From Gammaproteobacteria bacterium (GTDB lineage Bacteria; Pseudomonadota; Gammaproteobacteria; JAJDOJ01), in NCBI GenBank assembly GCA_027030565.1, contig JALVEU010000306.1, forward strand, positions 1-23,365: a stretch of 23,365 nucleotides of DNA, in the 5' to 3' direction. The position numbers and the translations under genes are program-made. Of this stretch, positions 6,457 through 14,182 are shown one piece after another (position 1 is the stretch's first letter; every line of letters starts with the position of its first letter). The notes beneath the pieces were generated by a model, which was given only the letters and a program-made list of their open reading frames with translations, was not told where the DNA came from and did no database searches.

Positions 6457-7491
6457 ATGGACATCACGCAGCTGCTCGCCTTTGCCGTCAAGAACAACGC
6501 ATCCGACCTGCACCTGTCGGCGGGCGTGCCTCCGATGATTCGTGTCGACGGCGATATTCGCCGCATCAACCTCCCGGCCATGGAGCACAAGGAGGTCCAC
6601 GACATCATCTACGACATCATGAACGACAAGCAGCGTCGGGACTACGAGGAGTATCTGGAGACCGACTTCTCGTTCGAAGTCCCCTCGCTGGCCCGCTTCC
6701 GGGTGAACGTGTTCAACCAGAATCGCGGTCCCGGCGCGGTGTTCCGGACCATTCCATCCAAGATTCTGAGCCTGGAAGACCTCAATTGCCCCCGCATCTT
6801 CGCCGAGATCGCCGGTTACCCCCGCGGCTTGGTGCTGGTGACCGGTCCCACCGGATCGGGCAAGTCCACCACGCTGGCGGCCATGGTCAATCACAAGAAC
6901 GAGACCGAGTACGGACACATCCTCACCATCGAGGATCCCATCGAGTTCGTGCACGAGAGCAAGAAGTGTCTGGTCAACCAGCGGGAGGTGCATCGCGACA
7001 CCCATGGGTTCAACGAGGCCCTGCGTTCGGCGCTGCGCGAGGACCCGGACACCATCCTGGTTGGCGAGCTGCGCGACCTGGAGACGATCCGGCTGGCGCT
7101 GACCGCCGCGGAGACCGGTCACCTGGTGTTTGGCACCTTGCACACGAGCTCGGCGGCCAAGACCATCGACCGCATCGTTGACGTCTTCCCCGCCGCGGAG
7201 AAGGATATGGTGCGGTCCATGTTGTCCGAATCGCTGCGGGCGGTCATCTCGCAGACACTGCTCAAACGCATCGGCGGCGGTCGCATCGCCGCCCACGAGA
7301 TCATGATCGGCACGCCGGCCATCCGCAATCTGATCCGTGAGGACAAGGTGGCGCAGATGTATTCGGCCATCCAGACCGGCCAGGCGCATGGCATGCAGAC
7401 CCTGGATCAGAATCTGCGCGACCTGGTCGACCGTGGTCTGGTGAGCCGTGAGGAGGCGCGCAAGCGCGCCGTCAACAAGGCGCAGTTCTGA
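6457..7491 (+). CDS. pilT: Type IV pilus retraction ATPase PilT
   Basis: A 344-residue hexameric secretion ATPase that powers pilus disassembly and twitching from the cytoplasmic base of the pilus machine. The N-terminal PAS-like part (MDITQLLAFAVKNNASDLHLSAG) and the RecA-like core are complete: Walker A GPTGSGKST with Lys136, Asp-box histidine/acidic region around TIEDPIEFVHE, Walker B ILVGELRD with Glu204, the His-box GHLVFGTLHT, and the C-terminal AIRNLIRE motif needed for retraction. Length and the positions of Lys136 and Glu204 coincide with P. aeruginosa PilT. The ATG at 6457 is chosen from family alignment; the frame opens at 6388, and the ribosome binding site before 6457 is weak. 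It leads the pilT-pilU-pilU-like run, with 17 bases to the next gene. Confidence 0.98.
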   Translation: MDITQLLAFAVKNNASDLHLSAGVPPMIRVDGDIRRINLPAMEHKEVHDIIYDIMNDKQRRDYEEYLETDFSFEVPSLARFRVNVFNQNRGPGAVFRTIPSKILSLEDLNCPRIFAEIAGYPRGLVLVTGPTGSGKSTTLAAMVNHKNETEYGHILTIEDPIEFVHESKKCLVNQREVHRDTHGFNEALRSALREDPDTILVGELRDLETIRLALTAAETGHLVFGTLHTSSAAKTIDRIVDVFPAAEKDMVRSMLSESLRAVISQTLLKRIGGGRIAAHEIMIGTPAIRNLIREDKVAQMYSAIQTGQAHGMQTLDQNLRDLVDRGLVSREEARKRAVNKAQF

Positions 7492-7497
7492 TCCGCC

Positions 7498-7503
7498 GAG
7501 GAG
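7498..7503 (+). promoter_or_regulatory. Ribosome binding site of pilU
   Basis: GAGGAG lies 5 bases before the ATG at 7509 and begins 6 bases after the pilT stop, supporting translation of pilU from the pilT transcript. Confidence 0.75.
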
Positions 7504-7508
7504 ACGTC

Positions 7509-8699
7509 ATGGATCGCGACAAGGCAATCGGCTTCATCAACGACCTCCTGCGCACCATGGTCAGCCGGGAGGCCTCGGACCTGTTCATCGCCGCCGGTGC
7601 CCCGCCCAGCGTCAAGATCGACGGCAAGGTGATGCCGGTGACCAGCCAGCCGCTGACCTCCGCACACACCCAGGTGTTGGTGCGCGCCATCATGAACGAC
7701 CGTCAGGCCCGCACCTACGAGCAGACCAACGAGTGCAACTTCGCCATCAGCCTCACGGGCGTGGCGCGCTTCCGGGTCAGCGCCTTCGTCCAGCGGGGGA
7801 GCTCCGCCATGGTCATCCGCACTATCAACACCCGCATCCCGACCATCGAGGAGCTCAACCTGCCGCCGATTCTCAAGGACATCGCCATGACCAAGCGCGG
7901 GTTGGTCATCTTCGTGGGCGCCACCGGATCGGGCAAGTCCACCTCGCTGGCGGCCATGGTGGGCTATCGCAACCAGAACAGTTACGGCCACATCATCACC
8001 ATCGAGGATCCCATCGAGTTCGTCCACGAGCACGGCAAGTGCATCGTCACCCAGCGCGAGGTGGGGGTGGACACGGCGGACTACGGGGTCGCCCTCAAGA
8101 ACACCCTGCGCCAGGCCCCCGACGTGATCCTCATCGGCGAGATCCGCGACCGCGAGACCATGGAGTACGCCGTGGCGTTCGCCGAAACCGGCCACCTGTG
8201 CCTGAGTACTCTGCACGCCAACAGCACCAACCAGGCGCTGGACCGGATCATCAACTTCTTTCCGGAGGACCGCCGCGAGCAGCTGCTCATGGACCTGTCC
8301 CTCAATCTGAAGGCCGTCATCTCCCAGCGGCTGATCCCGCTCGCCCACGGGGAAGGGCGCATTCCCGCCATCGAGATCATGATCAACACGCCGTTGATGG
8401 CGGATCTGATCTTCAAAGGCGACGTGCCGGCCATCAAGGACCTCATCAAGCGCTCCACCAACCAGGGCATGCAGACCTTCGACCAGCACCTGTTCGATCT
8501 TCTCGAGGCGGGCAAGATCACTTACGAGGACGCCCTGCGCAACGCCGATTCCATCAACGACCTGCGCCTGCGTATCAAGCTGGAGGGGACCTTGTCCAAG
8601 CAAGCGGTGCCCAAGGAACACGAAGAGCTCGAGATCGAGGCCAAGCCGGAAGAGGTGGGCAGCTTGACCACGCAGGCCGCGCGGCGGATCCAGCCATGA
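7509..8699 (+). CDS. pilU: PilU, PilT-dependent type IV pilus retraction ATPase
   Basis: A 396-residue paralogue of PilT that assists PilT in forceful retraction. The PilU pattern is strong: SDLFIAAGAPPSVKIDGKVMPV, ECNFAIS, GRFRVSAF-like VARFRVSAF, GATGSGKSTSLAAMVGYRN (Walker A, Lys143), GHIITIEDPIEFVHEH, CIVTQREVGVDT, APDVILIGEIRD (Walker B, Glu211), GHLCLSTLHANSTNQALDRIINFFP, and DLRLRIK near the end. It lacks the PilT AIRNLIRE motif, as expected, having NTPLMADLIFKGD instead. A charged tail of about 35 residues after LRIKLEGT is typical of PilU. The stop overlaps the next start as ATGA at 8696-8699, so the third ATPase is translationally coupled. Confidence 0.95.
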   Translation: MDRDKAIGFINDLLRTMVSREASDLFIAAGAPPSVKIDGKVMPVTSQPLTSAHTQVLVRAIMNDRQARTYEQTNECNFAISLTGVARFRVSAFVQRGSSAMVIRTINTRIPTIEELNLPPILKDIAMTKRGLVIFVGATGSGKSTSLAAMVGYRNQNSYGHIITIEDPIEFVHEHGKCIVTQREVGVDTADYGVALKNTLRQAPDVILIGEIRDRETMEYAVAFAETGHLCLSTLHANSTNQALDRIINFFPEDRREQLLMDLSLNLKAVISQRLIPLAHGEGRIPAIEIMINTPLMADLIFKGDVPAIKDLIKRSTNQGMQTFDQHLFDLLEAGKITYEDALRNADSINDLRLRIKLEGTLSKQAVPKEHEELEIEAKPEEVGSLTTQAARRIQP

Positions 8700-10006
8700 A
8701 CATCGCACCCTATCTCAAGCTGATGGCCGAGCGCGGCGCCTCGGATCTCTACCTCACCACCGGGGCGCCGGCCAGTGTGCGTATCGAGGGCGCGCTCAAA
8801 CCGGTGAGCCGCACGCCCCTGGAACCGGGAATGACCCAGAAGCTCGCCTACAGCCTCATGAACGAGCAGCAGATCCGGGACTTCGAGCGTGAGAAGGAGA
8901 TGAACCTCGGCATCACGCTCGGCGGAGCCGGCCGTTTCCGGGTCAACGTCTACCGCCAGCGGGGCGAGGTCTCATTGGTGATCCGCCACATCAAGAGTGA
9001 GGTGCCGAGCATCGACGAGCTCAACCTGCCGCCGGTGCTCAAGGATCTCATCATGCACAAGAACGGCCTGGTGCTGGTGGTGGGCTCGACCGGATCGGGC
9101 AAGTCCACCGCGCTGGCGGCGATGATCGACTACCGCAACCAGAACCACTTCGGCCACATCCTCACCATCGAGGACCCCATCGAGTACGTATTCACCCACA
9201 AGCGTTCCATCGTGGGCCAGCGTGAAGTGGGCATGGACACGCTCTCCTACGAGAACGCCTTGCGCGAGGCGTTGCGGGAGTCGCCGGACCTGATCATGAT
9301 CGGCGAGATCCGCGACCGCAAGACCATGGAGGCGGCCATTGGGTTCGCCGACACCGGTCACCTCTGCCTGAGCACCCTGCACGCGGTCAACGCCAACCAG
9401 GCCCTGGACCGCATCATCAACTTCTTTCCCCCCGACGCCCGCAATCAGATCCTCATGGATCTTTCGCTCAATCTGCGCGGCATCATCTCCCTGCGTCTGG
9501 TGGTGGGTCGCGACGGCAAGCGGGTCCCGGCCGTCGAGGTGCTGGTCAACACCTCCTTCGTCTCCGAACTGATCAAGAAAGGGGAATTTCCGGAGCTCAA
9601 GCACGCCATGGAGCGTGATACGGTCAACGGTATGCAGACCTTCGACCAGGCGCTGTTCGAGCTCTATCAGCTCAAGCGCATCACCCTGCAGACGGCGTTG
9701 GCCCATGCGGACTCGCGCTCGGACATGGAGTGGCGGATCAACTTCGGAGAGGGCGAGAAGGGCCTGGCCAAGAACCAGGAGTCGCTGGAGTTTCCGGGAG
9801 ATCTGGGTACGACTCTGCCGGAGGACACCGATCCCAAGCGCTCCGGCGGCAAGGAGCGGCTCAGCACCCTGGCCATGATGCGCGAGGCCATCGGAGAGGA
9901 GGACGAGGAGTTGTTCCTCGGTGACGAGCAGGAGACTCCGGAGGACTCGGCGGCAGGCGCGAATCCCTTCGCCGACGAGGATCCGTTCGCCGAACCGCCC
10001 AAGTGA
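8696..10006 (+). CDS. Third PilT/PilU-family ATPase with acidic C-terminal tail
   Basis: A 436-residue PilT-family ATPase, nearer to PilU than to PilT. It begins MNIAPYLKLMAERGASDLYLTTGAPASVRIEG. The core is intact: Walker A GSTGSGKST with Lys136, TIEDPIEYVFTHKRSIVGQREVGMDT, Walker B LIMIGEIRD with Glu204, and GHLCLSTLHAVNANQALDRIINFFP. The PilT AIRNLIRE motif is absent (NTSFVSELIKKGEF in its place). After about residue 353 comes a tail of roughly 80 residues, strongly acidic, ending ANPFADEDPFAEPPK, that is not part of the ATPase fold. The same frame is open back to 7448, but that part is a shadow of pilU; the ATG at 8696 overlaps the pilU stop by 4 bases. Annotated relatives are usually called PilT/PilU family type 4a pilus ATPase. 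An accessory retraction role is inferred. It converges on the PyrK-like gene with only 24 bases between and no terminator visible. Confidence 0.93.
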   Translation: MNIAPYLKLMAERGASDLYLTTGAPASVRIEGALKPVSRTPLEPGMTQKLAYSLMNEQQIRDFEREKEMNLGITLGGAGRFRVNVYRQRGEVSLVIRHIKSEVPSIDELNLPPVLKDLIMHKNGLVLVVGSTGSGKSTALAAMIDYRNQNHFGHILTIEDPIEYVFTHKRSIVGQREVGMDTLSYENALREALRESPDLIMIGEIRDRKTMEAAIGFADTGHLCLSTLHAVNANQALDRIINFFPPDARNQILMDLSLNLRGIISLRLVVGRDGKRVPAVEVLVNTSFVSELIKKGEFPELKHAMERDTVNGMQTFDQALFELYQLKRITLQTALAHADSRSDMEWRINFGEGEKGLAKNQESLEFPGDLGTTLPEDTDPKRSGGKERLSTLAMMREAIGEEDEELFLGDEQETPEDSAAGANPFADEDPFAEPPK

Positions 10007-10030
10007 GCGGCGCCTGGAGGCACTCGGCGG

Positions 10031-10888
10031 CTACGGGGGAAAGACCGTGTCTGCGTCGAACACCGGACCGTCCACGCACACGCGCCGCATGGCGACGCCC
10101 TGGGGTGTCTGCGTGCGCACCACACAGCCGGCGCAACCTCCCACCGCGCAGGCCATGTAGGCCTCCAGCGAGACCTGACAGGGCAGCCCGTGACGCCGTG
10201 CCAGGCGCGCGACGGCTTCCAGCATGGCGTGCGGGCCACATGCCAGGATCTGAACGTCCCGCGTGGTGCCGTGTGCACGGATCCACCGCTCGGCCAACTC
10301 GGTCACGGGGCCCCGATGGCAACCCGGAAACCCCGCCCCGCTGGCCAGTCGTGAAGGCACCTTCCATGCTTCCAGCAGGGGCATGGCATTGACCGTCCAT
10401 GCGTCCAGCTCGGGCACCGGCAGGGTCGAGCGCCGGGGCTCGAACGGGAAGAGGACCTCGGAACCCATGAGCACGAGGGGCTTCCAATGTGTCTCGCCGC
10501 GCATGCTTTGCGCGGCGAAGATCATGGGTGGGATGCCCACGCCGCCGCCGATCAGCAGCACGTGGGGGCGTTGCGGGTCGGGCGCGAAAGGCTTGCCTAT
10601 CGGGCCGAGCATGGGCAGCCGGGTCCCCACGGGCTGTTCGGCCAGCAGCCGGGTGCCCCGTCCCACCCGTTTGTAGAGGATCTCGATCCAGCCTGCCGTC
10701 GCATCGGTGCGCTGGATCGAGAACGGCCGGCGCAGGGGCAGGCAAGGGCTGCAACGCAGATGGACGAACTGGCCGGGTCTGGCACTGTCGGCCACTTGCG
10801 GGGCCTCGAGGCGCAATACGAACTGCTCGCCGGGATGGGCCTCGTGGGCGAGGACCATGGCCTCCTGCTCGATCAGGGGGGCGCACAT
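10031..10888 (-). CDS. PyrK-like dihydroorotate dehydrogenase electron-transfer subunit
   Basis: A 285-residue ferredoxin-NADP reductase-fold flavoprotein with a C-terminal [2Fe-2S] domain, matching the PyrK family that links class 1B dihydroorotate dehydrogenase to NAD. FAD-binding motif: RRPFSIQRTD (RPFS, about residues 54-57). Pyridine-nucleotide motif: LIGGGVGIPPMIFAAQ (about 112-127). CGPHAML is the usual CGP motif. The iron-sulfur cysteines are Cys247, Cys252, Cys255 and Cys271 in MACAVGGCAGCVV and RRVCVDGPVF, all present. It is the last gene of the pyr operon, beginning 9 bases after the pyrX stop. No pyrD lies in the window, so whether it serves a class 1B PyrD, another partner, or acts as a free oxidoreductase cannot be told. 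Confidence 0.85.
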   Translation of the reverse strand: MCAPLIEQEAMVLAHEAHPGEQFVLRLEAPQVADSARPGQFVHLRCSPCLPLRRPFSIQRTDATAGWIEILYKRVGRGTRLLAEQPVGTRLPMLGPIGKPFAPDPQRPHVLLIGGGVGIPPMIFAAQSMRGETHWKPLVLMGSEVLFPFEPRRSTLPVPELDAWTVNAMPLLEAWKVPSRLASGAGFPGCHRGPVTELAERWIRAHGTTRDVQILACGPHAMLEAVARLARRHGLPCQVSLEAYMACAVGGCAGCVVRTQTPQGVAMRRVCVDGPVFDADTVFPP

Positions 10889-10897
10889 AGGCCTGGT

Positions 10898-12184
10898 TCA
10901 GTCTCCGGTTTCCAGGCTGTGGACCAGACGTCCGTCCACCCAGGTATGGACCACGGCACCCTGCATCCGCCGCCCGAGGAATGGGGTGTTCTTTCCCTGG
11001 CTGCGTAGGGTTTCGGGCGCCACCGTCCAGACCCGATGGAGGTCCACGACGCACAGGTCGGCCGGGTGTCCCACCTGCAGTGTGCCCCGCTCGATCCCCA
11101 GCACGCGGGCAGGCCCGGTGGTCAGGCGTGCCACCACCGTGTCGAGCTCCAGTTCCCCCCGTGCGGCGAGCTGCAGGCCCAGGGCCAGCAGGGTGTCCAG
11201 GGCCGAAGCGCCGGGTTCGGTTTGCGGGAAGGGGGCATTCTTGGCGTCGGCGTCGTGGGGCTGATGGTCCGAGCAGATGGCCTGGATTTCGCCCGTCGCC
11301 ACGGCCTCCACCAGGGCCCTCCGGTCGCGCTCGGTGCGCAGCGGCGGCAACACGTGGCAATGCGTGTCGAAGCCCTCCAGATCGGCTTCGGTGAGCAGGA
11401 GCTGATGCATGGCCACGTCGGCCGTCACCGGCAGACCATCGCGTCGTGCCTGGGCCACGAGCCGGACACCGCGCTCGGTGGACAGCCGGCACAGGTGCAC
11501 CCGTGCACCGGTCTGCTCCACCAGGGCCAGGATCTGGGCCAGGGCGGCGGTCTCGGCCGCTGGTGGGATGCCCGGCAGACCCAGTCGGGTGGCCACTGCG
11601 CCTTCGTGGGCGCAGCCGCCGGCGGACAGGTGTGGGTCGGTGGGATGCAGGTGCACGGCCAGCCCCACGGTGTCGGCGTACTCCAGGGCGCGGCGCAGGA
11701 TCAGGGTATTGGCCAGCGGACGCAGTCCATTGCTGAGTCCGATACAGCCGGCCGCCCGAAGGGCCGCCATCTCGCTCAACCCTTCGCCGCGCAGCCCCGG
11801 GGTCAACGCGGCCAGGACCTCCACCCGGGGACCGGCCACTGCCGCGGCATTGCGCTGGATGTGCTCGATCTGGGCGGGGCTGTCCACCACGGGCAGGGTG
11901 TCGGGGGGACAGACCAGCGTGGTGATGCCGCCCCCCGCCGCGGCGGGGAGCTCACTGGCGATGGTGGCCTTGTGCTCCAGTCCGGGCTCGCGCAACCGGG
12001 CACTGAGGTCGACCAGCCCGGGCAGGACCAGGAGCCCGTCCAGGGAGAGGGTGCGGTCCGGTGTGAAGTCCGCGGGGGGGCTGCCCACGGCGACGATGCG
12101 GCCCTCTGCGATCCAGAGATCGGCGCGGGCATCCAGGCCCGCCTCCGGATCCAACACGCGACCGCCGCGCAGATGCCACTTCAT
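10898..12184 (-). CDS. pyrX: Dihydroorotase-like, probably non-catalytic partner of aspartate transcarbamoylase (PyrX/PyrC')
   Basis: A 428-residue class I dihydroorotase homologue. The metal-binding HxH that should follow the first strand is replaced: PGLVDLSARLREPG has Ser61-Ala62-Arg63 where active enzymes have H-x-H. A later Asp306 in CSDHQPH and His230 (RVHLCRLST) remain. Loss of HxH is the hallmark of the PyrC' proteins of Pseudomonas, which are inactive but needed to assemble the active ATCase dodecamer; a structural role here is inferred from that. The start codon overlaps the pyrB stop as ATGA at 12181-12184, the same arrangement as pyrB-pyrC' in Pseudomonas. An active dihydroorotase must then be encoded elsewhere. 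The symbol pyrX is one of several used. Confidence 0.9.
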   Translation of the reverse strand: MKWHLRGGRVLDPEAGLDARADLWIAEGRIVAVGSPPADFTPDRTLSLDGLLVLPGLVDLSARLREPGLEHKATIASELPAAAGGGITTLVCPPDTLPVVDSPAQIEHIQRNAAAVAGPRVEVLAALTPGLRGEGLSEMAALRAAGCIGLSNGLRPLANTLILRRALEYADTVGLAVHLHPTDPHLSAGGCAHEGAVATRLGLPGIPPAAETAALAQILALVEQTGARVHLCRLSTERGVRLVAQARRDGLPVTADVAMHQLLLTEADLEGFDTHCHVLPPLRTERDRRALVEAVATGEIQAICSDHQPHDADAKNAPFPQTEPGASALDTLLALGLQLAARGELELDTVVARLTTGPARVLGIERGTLQVGHPADLCVVDLHRVWTVAPETLRSQGKNTPFLGRRMQGAVVHTWVDGRLVHSLETGD

Positions 12185-13176
12185 GCCGCCCCCCCGGGGG
12201 CGTCGGGGCCCAGGGCCAGGGACATCACGGCCATGCGCACGGCGATCCCGTAGGTCACCTGGCGCAGGATCACCGAGCGGCCGCCGTCGGCGACGCGACT
12301 GTCGATCTCCACACCCCGGTTGATCGGCCCCGGATGCATGACGATGACGTCCGGTCGCGCCCGGCGCAACCGTGCCTCGGTGAGCCCGAACTGCTGGAAG
12401 TACTCGTGCTCGCTGGGCAGGAACGCCCCGCTCATGCGCTCGCGCTGCAGGCGCAGCATGATCACCACGTCGGCATCGCGCAGTCCCTCGTCCAAGTCCA
12501 CGTGGGCCTCCACACCGAGCGACGCCACCTCCGCCGGCAACAGCGTGCGCGGTGCCACCACGCGTATGCAGCCGGCGCCCAGGGTGCGCAGCGCCTGGAT
12601 CTGGGAGCGGGCCACCCGCGAATGCAGGATGTCGCCCACGATGGCCACGCACAAGCGACCGAAATCCCCCTTCTCCCGGCGGATGGTGAACATGTCCAGC
12701 ATGGCCTGTGTGGGATGGGCGTGGCGGCCGTCTCCGGCATTGATGACGCGGACGTGAGGGGCGGCGTGCCGGGCGATGAAATGGGCCGCGCCACTGTCGG
12801 CGTGGCGCACGACGAACATGTCGGTATGCATCGCCTCCAGATTGCGCAGGGTGTCGAGCAGGGTCTCGCCCTTGACCGTGGCGGCGGCCCCAACATTGAG
12901 ATTGAGCACGTCGGCCGAAAGCCGCTTGGCGGCGAGCTCGAAGGTGGTGCGTGTTCGGGTGCTGGCCTCGAAGAAGAGATTGACGATGGTCTTGCCACGC
13001 AACAGCGGCACCTTTTTTACGGCGGGGCCGCCCAGACTGGCGAACGACTCGGCGGTGTCCAGGATCTGTTCGAGCACCGTGCGCGGCAGGCCCTCGATGG
13101 TGAGGAAATGACGAAGCCGCCCGCTGTCGGTCAGCTGCAGCGCGGAGGTCGGTGTTGGCGTGTGGCTCGGCGTCAC
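12181..13176 (-). CDS. pyrB: Aspartate carbamoyltransferase catalytic subunit
   Basis: A 331-residue enzyme joining carbamoyl phosphate and aspartate, the first committed step of pyrimidine synthesis. Carbamoyl-phosphate site: FFEASTRTRTTFE (about residues 68-80). Lys102 lies in VKGETLLDTL. HAHPTQAMLD carries the substrate-contacting His-Pro-Thr-Gln, and the aspartate-binding loop is MLRLQRER. HPGPINRGVEI is near the C-terminus. The N-terminal extension (MTPSHTPTPTSALQLTDSG) is like that of Pseudomonas PyrB, where it binds effector nucleotides and active sites in the dodecamer with PyrC'. No pyrI regulatory subunit follows, which also fits the Pseudomonas-type complex. The start is GTG at 13176, overlapping the pyrR stop by 4 bases (GTGA). 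Confidence 0.96.
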   Translation of the reverse strand: MTPSHTPTPTSALQLTDSGRLRHFLTIEGLPRTVLEQILDTAESFASLGGPAVKKVPLLRGKTIVNLFFEASTRTRTTFELAAKRLSADVLNLNVGAAATVKGETLLDTLRNLEAMHTDMFVVRHADSGAAHFIARHAAPHVRVINAGDGRHAHPTQAMLDMFTIRREKGDFGRLCVAIVGDILHSRVARSQIQALRTLGAGCIRVVAPRTLLPAEVASLGVEAHVDLDEGLRDADVVIMLRLQRERMSGAFLPSEHEYFQQFGLTEARLRRARPDVIVMHPGPINRGVEIDSRVADGGRSVILRQVTYGIAVRMAVMSLALGPDAPGGAA

Positions 13177-13691
13177 CCGCGGTCGGTAGGGGTTGCTGTG
13201 GCCAGGATCTCGAGTCCGAGCGGTTCGGGGCCGGTGAGCTTGATCTCCCCGCCGCGCGGCAGCTCGACGCGTGCCCCCACGGCGTCGGGCTGGATGGGCA
13301 GTTCACGGCCTCCACGGTCGATGAGCACGGCGAGGATCACCGAGGCCGGTCGCCCGAAATCGAACAGCTCGTTCAAGGCGGCACGCACGGTGCGGCCGGT
13401 GTGGATCACGTCGTCGACCAGTACCACGTGGCGCCCGTCGATCCCCGGGGGGAGCTGAGAGGGACGCACACTGGGGTTGAGCCCGATCCGGCTGAAGTCG
13501 TCCCGGTAGAAGGAGATGTCGAGAGTGCCCAGGGGGCCTTCCAGGTCCAGGCTGCGATGCAACCACTGCGCAATCCAGGCCCCCCCGGTGTGGATTCCCA
13601 CTACCAGCGGTTCGCGCACCAACCGACGCCGCAGCAGCGCCTCCAACTCGCTCTGCAGGCGGGTCAGCGGTTCACCCACCTCCAGCCTCAT
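13173..13691 (-). CDS. pyrR: PyrR bifunctional regulator / uracil phosphoribosyltransferase family
   Basis: A 172-residue type I phosphoribosyltransferase of the PyrR family. The PRPP-binding loop is VVLVDDVIHTGRTVRAAL (about residues 89-106). VVGIHTGGAWIA is the upstream loop, and LDISFYRDDFSRIG is the flexible hood characteristic of PyrR. In Bacillus PyrR attenuates pyr mRNAs; in Pseudomonas it has been linked to regulation of pyr genes by a less clear route. I see no Bacillus-type attenuator here, so the regulatory role is unproven. The start ATG at 13691 overlaps the ruvX stop as ATGA (13688-13691). The frame is open further upstream, but those parts are shadows of ruvX. Confidence 0.94.
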   Translation of the reverse strand: MRLEVGEPLTRLQSELEALLRRRLVREPLVVGIHTGGAWIAQWLHRSLDLEGPLGTLDISFYRDDFSRIGLNPSVRPSQLPPGIDGRHVVLVDDVIHTGRTVRAALNELFDFGRPASVILAVLIDRGGRELPIQPDAVGARVELPRGGEIKLTGPEPLGLEILATATPTDRG

Positions 13692-14182
13692 GATTCGACT
13701 TCCGGATTCGCCTTGCGCATCCAGGTCTCGAGCAGGAGCGCCGCGGCCGTGCGGTCGATGTCTGCCTTGGAGAGGGCGGATCGACGTCCGGCCGCCCGTT
13801 GCGCGCGCAGGTGCACGTAGGCTTCGTTGGAGCTGAGCGTCTCGTCGACGGTGTATACCGGCAGGCCGAAGCGTGCCTCCAGGGCTTGGCAGAAGCGTCG
13901 GATCCGCCTGCGCAGGGCCTCGGTCGAGGCATTGTGCGGGGCGGCGTCCCTTCCACCGGGAATGCCCACCACCAGGGCGCTGGGCTGCCATTCCCGCACC
14001 AGCTGTTCGATGCGCGGCCAGTCCAACTGCCCCGGGCGCCCATGTAGGGTGGTCAGGGGGCTGGCCGTCCCGGTCAGGGTGTTGCCCACGGCCACCCCGG
14101 TGCGGCGGTTGCCATAGTCGAACCCCAACACCGTGCGCACCGGCCGCCGCGCTGCCGATGCGGCTTCAGGCATGCCCGGCAT
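13688..14182 (-). CDS. ruvX: RuvX/YqgF, RNase H-fold pre-16S rRNA processing nuclease
   Basis: A 164-residue member of the YqgF family, an RNase H-like nuclease linked to 16S rRNA 5' maturation and formerly called a putative Holliday junction resolvase. Family motifs are present: VLGFDYGNRRTGVAVGN (first catalytic Asp), VVGIP, VYTVDETLSSNEA (acidic residue), and the C-terminal KADIDRTAAALLLETWM with the third Asp. Two start codons are close together, at 14182 and 14173. Either overlaps the end of algH (by 17 or 8 bases), so coupling to algH holds in both cases. Neighbours algH (yqgE) and ruvX (yqgF) are paired in most gammaproteobacteria. Confidence 0.94.
   Translation of the reverse strand: MPGMPEAASAARRPVRTVLGFDYGNRRTGVAVGNTLTGTASPLTTLHGRPGQLDWPRIEQLVREWQPSALVVGIPGGRDAAPHNASTEALRRRIRRFCQALEARFGLPVYTVDETLSSNEAYVHLRAQRAAGRRSALSKADIDRTAAALLLETWMRKANPEVES

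Noticed and set aside
5716..7389. Antisense frame of 557 codons opposite pilT and across the intergenic region
   Set aside because: It runs against a strongly supported pilT and through yggS in a wrong frame; the sequence is shadow-like (repeats of HGR, RRG).
7448..8695. Long upstream extension of the third ATPase reading frame through pilU
   Set aside because: The translation is low-complexity and unlike any ATPase until the ATG at 8696; pilU occupies the other frame with full family similarity. It is a GC-rich shadow.
12185..13315. Long upstream extension of the pyrX frame through pyrB
   Set aside because: pyrB in another frame is a clear enzyme; the extension has no recognisable domain and the pyrX homology begins at the ATG overlapping the pyrB stop.
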